Assembly (NCBI GenBank): GCA_019637105.1
Contig: JAHBWF010000020.1
Coordinates: 1-64,000 of the forward strand
DNA: 64,000 nt
Reading direction: 5' to 3'
DNA from: Labilithrix sp.
Lineage (GTDB): Bacteria > Myxococcota_A > Polyangia > Polyangiales > Polyangiaceae
Positions within the stretch are counted from its first letter, which is position 1. Each line of letters starts with the position of its first letter. The notes under the pieces are model-generated. The model ran no database searches, was not told the origin of the DNA, and saw only the letters and a list, made by a program, of their open reading frames with translations. A program made the position numbers and the translations under genes. Positions 8,315 to 21,817 of the stretch are shown in pieces.

Positions 8315-9247
8315 GTGCGGCCGACCCCCGAACAGCTGGCTACCCTCACTCGCCTCGAGCGCGCGTCGTTCGAGATCGCCGATTTCTTCGCGCGCCCCCA
8401 GCTGACGCTCCTCTCGAAGGCGTGGAACAGCGTCTTCATGGGGGGCCTCATCTACAGCTGCGGCAGCCGGCGCTTCAACATCCAGGGCCTCGAGCACCTC
8501 GCGCCGTTCGGCAAGAAGGACGGCATCCTGCTCGTCGCGAACCACCGGTCGTTCTTCGACTTCTTCAGCATCAGCGCCATCCTCTACTGGCGCACGCGCC
8601 TGACGAAGCGGATCTTCTTCCCGGTCCGTCAGAACTTCTTCTACGACAACCCCGCCGGGCCGCTGGTCAACGCCGTGATGAGCGGGATGCGGATGTTCCC
8701 GCCCGTGATGCGCGACAAGGAGAAGCGTCCGTTCAACAACTACGTCATCGCGCGCTGCATCGAGGAGCTGAACCGCGAGGACATCGGCACGGTGCTCGGC
8801 ATCCACCCCGAGGGCACGCGCAACAAGGGGGACGATCCGTACGCGTTCCTCCCGGCGCAGCCCGGGGTCGGGCGCATCGCGCTCGGCGCCACCCGCGCGT
8901 ACGTCGTCCCCGTGTTCGCGCTCGGCATGGGGCAGAGCATCCTCGGCGAGATGAAGGCGAACGCGCTGTCGCCGAACGAGCACCCCGTCGACATGTACTT
9001 CGGCGCGCCGATCGATTTTTCGGACCTGCGGCCCAAGGGGAACATGCTGACGACGCAGAAGCGCGCCGCCGACAGGTGCCTCGACGCCATCAAGGCGCTG
9101 GCCGAGCGGCAACGGCGTGACGCCGCGATCCGAGCGGGGCGTGACCCCGACGCCGACGTCCCCGTCTTCGAGCGGCCCGCCGCGCGAGCCGTCACCGTGC
9201 CGGTGAGAGGTGAGCATCGCTCCGACCACGCGCCGGCGGATGCCTGA
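8315..9247 (+). CDS. 1-acyl-glycerol-3-phosphate acyltransferase (PlsC-like)
   Basis: 310 residues with the acyltransferase motif I H77-x4-D82 (NHRSFFD) and motif III HPEGTRNKG near residue 170. PlsC-type enzymes transfer an acyl chain to lysophosphatidate or related lipids at the inner membrane. There is a hydrophobic stretch around residues 84-95 but no signal peptide. The C-terminal 40 residues are Arg/Asp-rich and not part of the domain. Start is GTG at 8315, 12 bases after a TAAGAC element. The downstream symporter overlaps its end by eight bases, so the two are probably co-transcribed. The presence of an ether-lipid-type synthase nearby hints at lipid remodelling, but the two genes are not in one operon. 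Confidence 0.85.
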   Translation: MRPTPEQLATLTRLERASFEIADFFARPQLTLLSKAWNSVFMGGLIYSCGSRRFNIQGLEHLAPFGKKDGILLVANHRSFFDFFSISAILYWRTRLTKRIFFPVRQNFFYDNPAGPLVNAVMSGMRMFPPVMRDKEKRPFNNYVIARCIEELNREDIGTVLGIHPEGTRNKGDDPYAFLPAQPGVGRIALGATRAYVVPVFALGMGQSILGEMKANALSPNEHPVDMYFGAPIDFSDLRPKGNMLTTQKRAADRCLDAIKALAERQRRDAAIRAGRDPDADVPVFERPAARAVTVPVRGEHRSDHAPADA

Positions 9248-10664
9248 CGAGCGGGCGCGTGCGTCGGCGCCGCCGGCGCGATCCGGGGACGCTTCGTCGG
9301 AGCTCGGGACCGCCGGCGGCGAGGGACCTGCTCCGAAGAAGAAGAAGAGGTCGCTGCTCTCGGGGACGCCGCTCATCTTCATCGCGCTGTCGCTCGGCGT
9401 CGTCGTCGGCGGGCTCTTGCCGGAGGCCGACCACCCGACCGCGTTCCACCTCTTCCAGTTCATGTCGAAGGGGTTCATCACGCTCATCAAGGGGATCATC
9501 GTTCCGATCCTCGTCGCCACGATCATCACGGGCATCGCCCAGACCGGCGATTTGAAGAGCGTCGGGCGCATGGGCGCCAAGTCGCTCCTCTACTTCGAGA
9601 TCGTCACGACGATCGCGCTCTTCCTCGGGCTCGGCATCGCGAACACGCTGAGGCCGGGGGACGGCCTCCCGCTCGCGCGCGACGCGCACTCCGCGCTCGC
9701 CGAGCCGAAATCCGGCTGGGACATCGCGCTCCACGCGTTCCCGTCGAATTTGATCAAGCACGCGGCCGAGGGCGACATCCTCCCGGTCGTCGTCTTCGCG
9801 TCGCTCTTCGGCGTCGCGCTCATCCGCGTCGGCAAGAAGGGCGAGCCCGTGCTGCGCTTCTTCGAGGGCGTCGCGCAGGTGATGTTCAAGTACACCGAGA
9901 TGATCATGAAGCTCACGCCGATCGGCGTGTTCGGCGCGATGGCTTACAACGTGAGCCACATGGCGTCGGGCACGCCGGGCGGGCCGAAGGGCTGGCCGGC
10001 GGTCTTCGATCTCCTCAAGCACTACTCGGTGCTCGTCGCGAGCCTCTACGTCGCGCTCCTCTTGCTCGTCGTCCTCGTGTTCATCCCGGTGATGCTCGGC
10101 CTCCGCATCCCGGTGCGCGATTTCTTCCGTCACGTGCGCGAGCCGGCGACGATCGCGTTCTCGACGGCGTCGAGCGAGGCGGCGCTCCCGCGGCTGCTCG
10201 AGCAGATGGAGAAGTTCGGCGTGCCCCGGCGCGTGGCGAGCTTCGTCATCCCCACGGGCTACTCGTTCAACCTCGACGGCTCGACGCTCTACCTCGTGCT
10301 GGCGTCGATGGCGATCGCGCAGGCGGCGAAGATCGAGCTGTCGCTGTCGACGCAGATCGCGATGGTCTTCACGTTCATGCTGACGTCGAAGGGGGTCGCC
10401 GGCGTCCCTCGCGCGACGCTGGTGATCATCGCGGGGACCTGCGCCACGTTCGGGCTCCCGGGCGAGGCAGGCGTCGCGATGATCCTGGCGGTCGACGAGG
10501 TCATGGACATGGCGCGGAGCGCGCTGAACCTCACCGGCAACGGGCTGGCGGCGTGCGTGGTCGCGCGCTGGGAGGGCGTGTTCCGCGAGAAGCCCGCGCT
10601 CGTCGCGCCCGGCGGGGCCGGGGCAGGCGCGGGCGCCGACGCCGACGTCGACGCGGCGGAGTGA
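9240..10664 (+). CDS. DAACS-family dicarboxylate/glutamate:cation symporter
   Basis: 474 residues from the ATG at 9240 (an in-frame GTG at 9210 is the alternative). The product has about eight hydrophobic segments and the family's signature loops: a serine-rich STASSEAALPRLLEQ reentrant loop (HP1), GYSFNLDGSTLYL in TM7, and GVAGVPRATLVIIAGT (HP2). This places it with GltP/GltT/DctA proteins, which import glutamate, aspartate or C4-dicarboxylates with H+ or Na+. The N-terminal 50 residues are a charged, low-complexity cytoplasmic extension (PAPKKKKR), and the C-terminus ends with a Gly/Ala/Asp repeat; both are unusual additions. The start overlaps the acyltransferase stop. Confidence 0.9.
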   Translation: MPDERARASAPPARSGDASSELGTAGGEGPAPKKKKRSLLSGTPLIFIALSLGVVVGGLLPEADHPTAFHLFQFMSKGFITLIKGIIVPILVATIITGIAQTGDLKSVGRMGAKSLLYFEIVTTIALFLGLGIANTLRPGDGLPLARDAHSALAEPKSGWDIALHAFPSNLIKHAAEGDILPVVVFASLFGVALIRVGKKGEPVLRFFEGVAQVMFKYTEMIMKLTPIGVFGAMAYNVSHMASGTPGGPKGWPAVFDLLKHYSVLVASLYVALLLLVVLVFIPVMLGLRIPVRDFFRHVREPATIAFSTASSEAALPRLLEQMEKFGVPRRVASFVIPTGYSFNLDGSTLYLVLASMAIAQAAKIELSLSTQIAMVFTFMLTSKGVAGVPRATLVIIAGTCATFGLPGEAGVAMILAVDEVMDMARSALNLTGNGLAACVVARWEGVFREKPALVAPGGAGAGAGADADVDAAE

Positions 10665-10736
10665 CAACGCGGAGCTTCCGTGGTCCACGGGAGATCCAGG
10701 TCGCGAAGAAGGACGTGCGCCCGACGGCGCCTGCCG

Positions 10737-10742
10737 TAAGCT
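10737..10742 (+). promoter_or_regulatory. TAAGCT -10-like box, short leader
   Basis: TAAGCT matches TAnnnT and starts 13 nt upstream of the ATG at 10750, consistent with a leaderless or nearly leaderless transcript. No clear -35 box is visible. Confidence 0.35.
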
Positions 10743-10749
10743 TCGGGGT

Positions 10750-11508
10750 ATGGCTTCGAGCGGTCGGAAGCGGCTCTCCTCGGTCGGTCTCGCCTCCGCG
10801 GTGTTCGCCGCGACGTGGGCCGGCGTCTTCGCGTGCTCGACCACGGAGACGTCGTACATCGAGGAGGACGACGAGCCGGAGACGCCCGACGCCGGCTTCG
10901 ACACGCAGCCGTCCGCCGAATCGGGGCTCGGCGTGCTCACGTTCATGCCGGAGCGGTCGTACTCCGGCTACGACGGCACGCATCGGTTCATCGTGCCCGT
11001 GGCCGTCTACGACTCGGCGGACGACCTCGACGTCACCGTCGACGATCCGGCCGCCGCCGAGATCGCCGCGAAGAAGCTGACGAACCCGGTGCGCACCGAC
11101 GGCACCACCGACAACGGGAAGTACTTCTTCGTGACGGTGAAGAAGCCCGGGACGATCACGCTGACCGCGACCTCCCAGGGCAAGCGGGCGACCTCGACCA
11201 TCACGGTCGCCGACTACGCGCCCGCGCGCTGGGCCGCGGGAGAGGCGCGCTACGAGAACGGCTCCGGCGGCGATCCGCCGTGCACCGACTGCCACGTCAA
11301 CGGCAAGGCGATCGACCACTCGCCCGCGGCGCTCGCGACCGCGGACGACGAGAAGATCGCCGTCGTGATCACGACCGGCATCTCCACGAGCGGCTTCCCG
11401 ATCAAGATCGACAACCAGGCGGGGGGCCACCAGTGGACCGTCACCGACGCCGAGCGCGACGGTCTCGTCACCTACCTCCGCAGCCTCGAGCCGAAGGGGT
11501 TCAAGTAA
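10750..11508 (+). CDS. Haem-motif (CxxCH) lipoprotein with Ig-like domain
   Basis: 252 residues. The signal ends AGVFAC, giving lipid attachment at C29. Residues about 60-155 contain short beta-strand-like repeats ending KKPGTITLTATSQGKRATSTITVADY, resembling a bacterial Ig-like (Big2-type) domain. A single CTDCH motif (C178-C181-H182) follows, with no distal Met seen close by, so it is a probable covalent c-type haem site. The C-terminus (WTVTDAERDGLVTYLRSL) looks like the closing helix of a cytochrome c fold. The likely role is periplasmic electron transfer, or a docking cytochrome, on a lipid anchor. Partner proteins are not adjacent. Confidence 0.75.
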   Translation: MASSGRKRLSSVGLASAVFAATWAGVFACSTTETSYIEEDDEPETPDAGFDTQPSAESGLGVLTFMPERSYSGYDGTHRFIVPVAVYDSADDLDVTVDDPAAAEIAAKKLTNPVRTDGTTDNGKYFFVTVKKPGTITLTATSQGKRATSTITVADYAPARWAAGEARYENGSGGDPPCTDCHVNGKAIDHSPAALATADDEKIAVVITTGISTSGFPIKIDNQAGGHQWTVTDAERDGLVTYLRSLEPKGFK

Positions 11509-11673
11509 CCTCGCGGCCGCGCCGTCGAGGAACCTCGGAGAGGCCGAGCCCGCGCGAGGCGGGCCGTCGTCGGTTTGGAGGCGCGCCGCCGCACCCTCCG
11601 ATTCTCGCACGAACCGCTCGACCGCGGAGACCCGAGGAGAGGTCGCGAAGACGCACCGCCCGCCGAGACGACG

Positions 11674-11689
11674 CCGACGCTTGCGTCGG
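11674..11689. promoter_or_regulatory. Inverted repeat upstream of fadN, candidate operator
   Basis: Arms CCGACGC and GCGTCGG separated by TT, about 31 bp before the fadN ATG. It could be a FadR/TetR-type operator for the beta-oxidation operon or a small 5' UTR hairpin. No fatty-acid regulator is present in the window. Confidence 0.3.
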
Positions 11690-11720
11690 GGGCGCGAGAT
11701 CGCCCAAACTTCGCGCCTCA

Positions 11721-14105
<2,385 letters not shown>

Positions 14106-14144
14106 CGGCCGCGCCACCACATCGAACTCGAAGAAGAGGCAGTG

Positions 14145-15308
14145 ATGAAAGACATCGTGATCGTGGACGCGGTTCGCAGCGCCGTCGGGCGCGCGCACAA
14201 GGGGTCGCTCGCGCAGAAGCGCCCCGACGAGCTGGCCGCGGAGGTCGTCCGCGGGCTGCTCGCGCGCAACCCGAAGATCGACAGGGGCGCGATCGAGGAC
14301 TTCGTCCTCGGCTGCGCCATGCCCGAGGGCGAGCAGGGGCTGAACGTCGCCCGCGTCGTCGAGCTCCTCGGCGGCCTGCCGATCGAGTCGAGCGCGCAGA
14401 CGATCAACCGCTTCTGCGCGAGCGGCCTCCAGGCCATCGCGACGGCGGCGGGGGCGATCGCGCTCGGCTCGGCCGACGTCGTCCTCGCCGGCGGCGTCGA
14501 GTCGATGAGCATGGTGCCGATGACCGGCAACAAGCTCAGCGCGTCGCCGGAGGCGATGGAGAAGGCCGCGGCGGTCTACACGCCGATGGGCATCACGGCG
14601 GAGAACGTCGCGAACAAGTTCAACGTCAGCCGCGAGGACCAGGACAAGTTCGCGCTCGCGAGCCAGAAGAAGGCGGCCGAGGCGCTGGAGAAGAAGACCT
14701 TCGACAAGGAGATCGTCCCGGTCACCGCGTACCGCTACGCGGGCAACGAAAAGACCCCGTTCGAGTTCAAGGTCGACGAGCTCCCGCGGCCGGACACGAC
14801 GGCCGAGGGCCTCGCCTCGCTCAAGCCGGCGTTCACCGCCAAGGGCTCGGTCACCGCGGGCAACAGCTCGCCGCTCTCCGACGGCGCGGCCGCGGCGCTC
14901 GTCACGAGCGGCGACACGGCCAAGTCGCTCGGGGTCAAGGGCCTCGGCTACCTCCGCGGCTTCGCCACCGCCGGCGTCGACCCGGCGATCATGGGCATCG
15001 GCCCGGTGCCCGCGATCAAGAAGCTCCTCGCGAAGACGAGCATGAAGATCGATCAGATCGACCTGTTCGAGATCAACGAGGCGTTCGCGAGCCAGGCGGT
15101 CTACTGCGCCCGCGAGCTCGGGATCCCGGACGACAAGCTGAACGTCAGCGGCGGCGCGATCGCGCTCGGTCATCCGCTCGGCTGCACCGGCGCGAAGCTC
15201 ACGGCGACGCTCCTCCACGGCCTGCACCGCACGGGCAGGAAGTGGGGCATCGTCTCGATGTGCATCGGCGGCGGTCAGGGCGCGGCCGCGCTGTTCGAGC
15301 GCATCTGA
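14145..15308 (+). CDS. fadA: Acetyl-CoA acyltransferase (thiolase)
   Basis: 387 residues of a type I thiolase. The nucleophile C91 is in NRFCASGLQAI; the catalytic His is in INEAFASQ, and the second cysteine lies in GGAIALGHPLGCTGAK near the C-terminus. It performs the last, chain-shortening step of beta-oxidation, removing acetyl-CoA from 3-ketoacyl-CoA. It lies 39 bp downstream of fadN with AAGAAGAGG upstream, so the two form an operon like fadN-fadA in Bacillus (without the fadE gene that follows there). The ATG at 14145 is used; a GTG three bases earlier is also possible. Biosynthetic acetoacetyl-CoA thiolase activity cannot be excluded from sequence. Confidence 0.93.
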   Translation: MKDIVIVDAVRSAVGRAHKGSLAQKRPDELAAEVVRGLLARNPKIDRGAIEDFVLGCAMPEGEQGLNVARVVELLGGLPIESSAQTINRFCASGLQAIATAAGAIALGSADVVLAGGVESMSMVPMTGNKLSASPEAMEKAAAVYTPMGITAENVANKFNVSREDQDKFALASQKKAAEALEKKTFDKEIVPVTAYRYAGNEKTPFEFKVDELPRPDTTAEGLASLKPAFTAKGSVTAGNSSPLSDGAAAALVTSGDTAKSLGVKGLGYLRGFATAGVDPAIMGIGPVPAIKKLLAKTSMKIDQIDLFEINEAFASQAVYCARELGIPDDKLNVSGGAIALGHPLGCTGAKLTATLLHGLHRTGRKWGIVSMCIGGGQGAAALFERI

Positions 15309-15628
15309 TCGGGCGGCGCCCTCGCGCCGGCGCACGCGCGCGCCCTCTTCCGGATCGCTTCGGCAGGCTCCGGCGAGACGGCGCGCGCGAGCCCGTCCCG
15401 GCGCGCGCTCCTCCAGCGCGCGCGGCGCGCCGCGCTCGAAAATGACTCGGCTTGAAGCAAGCGAGCGATTCGTTCACGAGCGGCCCAAAACGCTCGCGCG
15501 CGTTCGTCCGTCGTCCGGACGGCTCGGCTTCGCGCCGGTCACGCCGAGGCAACTCGTCACGGATCGGCGCCGTCTTCCGCGGGAGATCGGGCTTCTGCGG
15601 CGGCATGCGCGTTGCTGCAGCCTCGTTC
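15309..15628. other. 320-bp non-coding stretch
   Basis: Lies between fadA and a small lipoprotein gene. The first 130 bases are extremely GC-rich with GCGC runs; the middle (15434-15500) is more A-rich and could contain the promoter of the downstream gene, but I cannot define -35/-10 boxes. In-frame extension of the downstream gene exists but looks non-coding (Arg/Ser-rich, no hydrophobic start). Confidence 0.4.
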
Positions 15629-16057
15629 ATGAAGATCTCGAAGCGTGGTCTCCCGCTCGTCGTTCTCCCTCTCCTCGCGGTCGCGCCGGCGTGCAGCGGC
15701 GACGACGCCGACGACACGATCGTCGAGCCGTCACGTGAGTCGCGGATCGAAGCGCTCGCGGACGCGGTCTGCGAGCGCTACGGAGACACGGGCGCGGGCT
15801 GTCCAGGCTACGGCACCGGCGACGGTCAGAAGTACGCGACCGAGTCCGACTGCGAGGCCGACTTCCACACGAAGGCGGCGAACCTCTGGCCGGCCGACGA
15901 GTGCGACTCCGGTCGAATCGACAACGCGCGCTACGAGAGCTGCGTCGCTCGAGCGAAGAGCTACGCGTGCTCCGAGGGCGCGCAGAACATCGTCGACGCG
16001 ATCTCCGCGCTCGACGAGTGCAGCGCGTCGAAGGTCTGCACCGACAGCCCGAATTGA
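15629..16057 (+). CDS. Small Cys-containing lipoprotein, hypothetical
   Basis: 142 residues from the ATG at 15629, chosen because it gives a clean lipoprotein signal (LPLLAVAPAC) right after the start; the frame extends 59 codons upstream without such features. The mature part begins with an acidic linker and has eight cysteines in a spaced pattern (CERYG..GCPGYG..DCEADF..ECDSG..SCVARA..ACSEG..DECSAS..VCTD), probably forming disulfides. Similar short Cys-rich lipoproteins occur elsewhere in this window (21285-21635, 35427-35957). Function unknown; cell-surface location is inferred from the signal. Confidence 0.7.
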   Translation: MKISKRGLPLVVLPLLAVAPACSGDDADDTIVEPSRESRIEALADAVCERYGDTGAGCPGYGTGDGQKYATESDCEADFHTKAANLWPADECDSGRIDNARYESCVARAKSYACSEGAQNIVDAISALDECSASKVCTDSPN

Positions 16058-16059
16058 CG

Positions 16060-16244
16060 GTCCGACGCGGTCGATCGCGAAGGCCGCGCCGCCGACGCGT
16101 TCGACGCGGTTGCGCGAGGGCCGCGCCGCCGACGTGTCCGAGGCGGTCGCGCGAGGGCCGCGCCGCCGACGTCCGAGGCGTTCGCTCGCGAGGGCCGCGC
16201 CGCCGACGTGTCCGACACGGTCGCGCGAGGGCCGCGCGGCTTCG
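16060..16244. repeat. Five-copy 37-bp imperfect tandem repeat
   Basis: Five head-to-tail units of exactly 37 bp begin at 16060, 16097, 16134, 16171 and 16208; the last is incomplete at its end. Each unit ends with a well-conserved AGGGCCGCGCCGCCGAC core, while its first half varies by a few bases. There are no spacers, so it is not a CRISPR array. It starts three bases after the lipoprotein stop codon and is followed by a strong hairpin. Confidence 0.85.
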
Positions 16245-16250
16245 TGAGGG

Positions 16251-16273
16251 GCGCGCCGGACTGTCCGGCGCGC
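16251..16273. terminator. Strong bidirectional hairpin
   Basis: Arms GCGCGCCGGA and TCCGGCGCGC are perfect complements around CTG. It lies between the convergent small lipoprotein gene (+) and the helicase gene (-), 24 bp beyond the helicase stop. No U-tract is seen. Confidence 0.6.
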
Positions 16274-16296
16274 TGACGCGCTCCCGCCGGGCGTGC

Positions 16297-18971
<2,675 letters not shown>

Positions 18972-18981
<10 letters not shown>

Positions 18982-19844
18982 TCGCTTCCGAGGGGCGGAT
19001 CGGGGTTACAGTACACGAAACCCCCGCCCGTCGTCTGCGTGAGGAGAACGATCGTGTCCGCGCGGGTCGCCGCGTCGATCGTCGGGAGGACGCGCACGAC
19101 GGCGTCCGCTTGGGCTTTGTTCGCCGCGAACACGTGGAGGATCTGCTTCACCCACTTGTCCTCGGGCTTGACGCGCTCGCTGCTGCGGTTGACGCCCTCG
19201 AGCTTCTTCTGGATGAGCGCCTTCACGTCGGCGTCCGGGAACGCCAGGTTCTGCGGGCGGTACGCGCGCGCGACGCTGACGCCGACCTTCGCGCCGCCGA
19301 TCTCGACGAGGATGTCCGTGATGGTCGGCGCGCCAGGGGTGTCGTCGCCGTAGGCGATCTCGGTCTCGGTCTTCAAGAGCTTCGCGCCCTCGCAGGCGCG
19401 GAGGATCTCGAAGCTCATCACCTCGGACTCCGTCGAGCTGCCGCCGGCGTTCGGCGTGTCGAAGAGCCGCTGGCCGCCCGGCGAGAGGTTCGTCCGCTCG
19501 TACGTCTCGCCCGCGACGAACACGAGCGTGTTCTGCTCGAGCGTCGGGCTCGTGGATGCGATCTGCGTCTTCACGACCCCGCAGGATCCCGAGAGCGCGC
19601 CGAGGATGTCGCCCGGCGCGTTCGGCTCGGGATCCGCGTCGGGGGGGGACGGCTTGCCGGGATCGTCACCGCCGTCGCTCGGCGCTCCGGGCGGCGTGGG
19701 ATCGACGCGGCCGACGGCTTCGCTGTCCGCCGCTCCGACGTCGAGCTCCGTGGAGACCGAGCACGCGGCGGCGAGCGCGAAGATCGCGGCGAGGGTGAGA
19801 CGACGAACGAGCACGAGCCTCCTCGAGGAGCGGGCGCACGTCAC
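18972..19844 (-). CDS. Hypothetical lipoprotein upstream of helicase
   Basis: About 290 residues from GTG 19844, which has GGAGAGG at a suitable distance; GTG 19814 is an alternative with AGGAGG three bases upstream. The signal ends ALAAAC, followed by a low-complexity Asp/Pro/Gly linker (to residue 78). The mature part (about residues 85-290) contains mixed alpha/beta-like sequence with four cysteines, including CGVVK and the terminal YCNPDPPLGSEC. I do not recognise the family. The last codons overlap the helicase start by ten bases, so they may be co-transcribed, though a functional link between a lipoprotein and a cytoplasmic helicase is not obvious. Confidence 0.65.
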
Positions 19845-19872
19845 CCTGCGCCACCTCTCCGACGACCTTTGA

Positions 19873-19885
19873 GCACAATGTGTGC
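19873..19885. promoter_or_regulatory. Short inverted repeat in divergent intergenic region
   Basis: GCACA-ATG-TGTGC, perfect 5-bp arms, between the minus-strand lipoprotein (start 19844) and the plus-strand monooxygenase (start 19995). It shares GGCACACATTG with the right side of the 8237-8258 palindrome. Could be an operator; weak by itself. Confidence 0.25.
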
Positions 19886-19977
19886 CTTATGCAAAGGGTG
19901 GAAAAGACAGGAGCTGCGAGGGCCTGAAACCGGTCCTCGGGTGGGCCGACGATCCCCCAGCTCCTCGGTCGCTCGAG

Positions 19978-19983
19978 TACGCT
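19978..19983 (+). promoter_or_regulatory. TACGCT -10-like box, short leader
   Basis: TAnnnT hexamer whose first T is 17 nt upstream of the monooxygenase ATG at 19995. No convincing -35. Confidence 0.3.
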
Positions 19984-19994
19984 GCGGCGGTTCG

Positions 19995-21269
19995 ATGCGC
20001 GCGCTCGACGTGGGGATCATCGGGTGTGGGACCGCGGGGAGCGCCGCGGCGGTGTTCCTCGCGCGCGCCGGTCATCGCGTCACGCTCTACGAGCGCGTGC
20101 CCTCGCCGGGCCCCGTCGGCGCCGGGATCACGCTGCAGCCGACGGGGCTGCACGTCCTCTGCCGCCTCGGGCTCTACGACCACGTCGTGTCGCGCGGGGC
20201 GCGCATCGATCGGCTGCTCTGCGAGAGCCGGAGGCGAAAGCCCATCGTCGACCTCACGTACGAGACGGCGGGTGAAGGTCTGTTCGGCGTCGGCCTCCAC
20301 CGCGGCGTCCTCTTCGAGGCGCTCTTCGGCTCGGCGCAGCGGGACCCGCGGATCGCGATCCGGACGGGGGTCGAGATCGTCGACCTCGCGCGCGCGGAGG
20401 CGCTCGCCGGCAAGGCTCCGTCGCGCTGGTCGTGGCTCGTCGACGTCGAGCGGCGGCGGCACGGGCCGCACGAGCTCGTCGTCGTCGCCGACGGCGCGCG
20501 CTCAGCTCGTGACGACACGAGCACAGAGCAGCGCGCGTCGCGCCGTATCCCTGGGGGCGCGCTCTGGTTCGTGGGCCGCGAGCCGAGGGGCCCGGAGGAC
20601 GCGCGGTCGCGGACGCTTCGTCAGGTCGTCGACGGAAACCAGGCGTTCCTCGGCTTGCTGCCGACCGGCCTCCTCCCGTCGTCGCTGGAGAGCTCGCTCT
20701 CCCCGAGCCCGCGCCTCGTGAGCTTGTTCTGGAGCATCCGCGGCGATCGCGTCGCGGCCTGGCGCGAGGCGGGGCTCGAGGCCTGGAAGGCGAGCGTCCG
20801 CGAGCTCACGGACGAGGCCGAGCCCGTCCTCGATCAGATCCTCGACGAGGAGCAGCTCCTCTACGCGGGGTACCACGACGTCGTGATGCACCGCTGGCAC
20901 ACGCGCAACGTCGTCTACCTCGGCGACGCCGCGCACGCGACGAGCCCGCAGCTCGGTCAGGGATGCAACCTCGCGCTGTGGGACGCGATGGAGCTTTACG
21001 ACTGCATCGACCGGGAGCCGCGCGATCTGGCGGCGGCGCTCGCGTGTTACTCGCGGCGCCGCGCGGATCACCTCGCGTTCTACCAGACGGCGACGCGCCT
21101 CTTGACGCCGTTCTTCCAGGGCGACGCCGAGCTGCTCGGCCACCTGCGTGACGTCGCCATGCCGCTGATGGGCAAGGTCTCCGTCTTCAAGCGGATGATG
21201 ACGCTCAGCATGCTCGGCGTGATGGACGGCTTCTTCGGCCGCACGCTCAAGCTGCGTCTGCCGGCGTGA
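19995..21269 (+). CDS. FAD-dependent monooxygenase
   Basis: 424 residues. The N-terminal dinucleotide-binding motif is GIIGCGTAGSAAAVFLARAGHRVTLYER cut by the family's GxGxxG (GCGTAG), followed by VGAGITLQPTG, and the second FAD motif is YLGDAAHATSPQLGQGCNLALWDA near residue 310. This matches class A flavin monooxygenases (PHBH/UbiH/salicylate hydroxylase type), which hydroxylate aromatic or polyketide-like substrates with NAD(P)H and O2. A GADGxxS-like DG motif is partly degraded (VVVADGARSARDD). The C-terminal part is hydrophobic but has no clear membrane segment. Substrate unknown; stands alone, converging on a small lipoprotein gene. Confidence 0.85.
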   Translation: MRALDVGIIGCGTAGSAAAVFLARAGHRVTLYERVPSPGPVGAGITLQPTGLHVLCRLGLYDHVVSRGARIDRLLCESRRRKPIVDLTYETAGEGLFGVGLHRGVLFEALFGSAQRDPRIAIRTGVEIVDLARAEALAGKAPSRWSWLVDVERRRHGPHELVVVADGARSARDDTSTEQRASRRIPGGALWFVGREPRGPEDARSRTLRQVVDGNQAFLGLLPTGLLPSSLESSLSPSPRLVSLFWSIRGDRVAAWREAGLEAWKASVRELTDEAEPVLDQILDEEQLLYAGYHDVVMHRWHTRNVVYLGDAAHATSPQLGQGCNLALWDAMELYDCIDREPRDLAAALACYSRRRADHLAFYQTATRLLTPFFQGDAELLGHLRDVAMPLMGKVSVFKRMMTLSMLGVMDGFFGRTLKLRLPA

Positions 21270-21284
21270 GCGGCCGCGACGTCG

Positions 21285-21635
21285 TCAGCAGTCGCAGGGA
21301 ACGGGCGGGAGCGACTTGTCGGCGGGGCAGGTCGCGGCCTTCAGGTCCTCGAGGCACTTGTCGAGCTCCTCGTCCGTGCAGACCGAGCTCTTGTCGAGGT
21401 CGCTGCCGTATTTCTGTTTGCCGGCGTCCTTCGTCTTGGTGACGCACTCGTCGACGCCGCCGGGGTAGGCCGTCGAGAACGTGAGCTCCCCGGCGCACTC
21501 CTTCGCCTTCTCGCAGATGACGGGCGACGAGCGATCGAGGACCTCCTCGACCGAGGGCCGACCGGAGCACGCGGCGACGAGGCCGGCGAAGACGAAGGAG
21601 ACGACGAGCGAGGCGCGGGGCGTGGAGAGGGTCAT
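21285..21635 (-). CDS. Small Cys-rich lipoprotein, hypothetical
   Basis: 116 residues from the ATG at 21635. The signal peptide ends AGLVAAC. The mature part has seven further cysteines (ICEKAKEC, DECVTKT, VCTDEE, KCLED, TCPAD and terminal PCDC), a layout recalling the other small Cys-rich lipoproteins of this window. The segment VEEVLDRSSPVICEKAKECAGE at the N-terminus of the mature protein is probably helical. Function unknown. Its stop is 16 bp from that of the convergent monooxygenase. Confidence 0.7.
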   Translation of the reverse strand: MTLSTPRASLVVSFVFAGLVAACSGRPSVEEVLDRSSPVICEKAKECAGELTFSTAYPGGVDECVTKTKDAGKQKYGSDLDKSSVCTDEELDKCLEDLKAATCPADKSLPPVPCDC

Positions 21636-21817
21636 GGCCGCGCGGACGAGCAAGCGACGTGCCTCGCGCCGCGCTCGCTCGACGCGCGTTCCGACGCGGG
21701 TTGTCCGTGGCCCCGCGGGCGGCGTATCCGGCCGTTCACTCGCCGCGCGCCCGTCGAGTCCTGGTGGCGCCGCTTCGGGGATCCGGGCGCGCGCCGCCGG
21801 CCCAGGATCGCACGGCG

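Noticed and set aside
10815-11720. N-terminal extension of fadN in the same frame
   Set aside because: It is antisense-like, Arg-rich and overlaps the haem lipoprotein; the family start is the ATG at 11721.
16060-16244. CRISPR array
   Set aside because: The 37-bp units are directly adjacent with no spacers and no cas genes are near.
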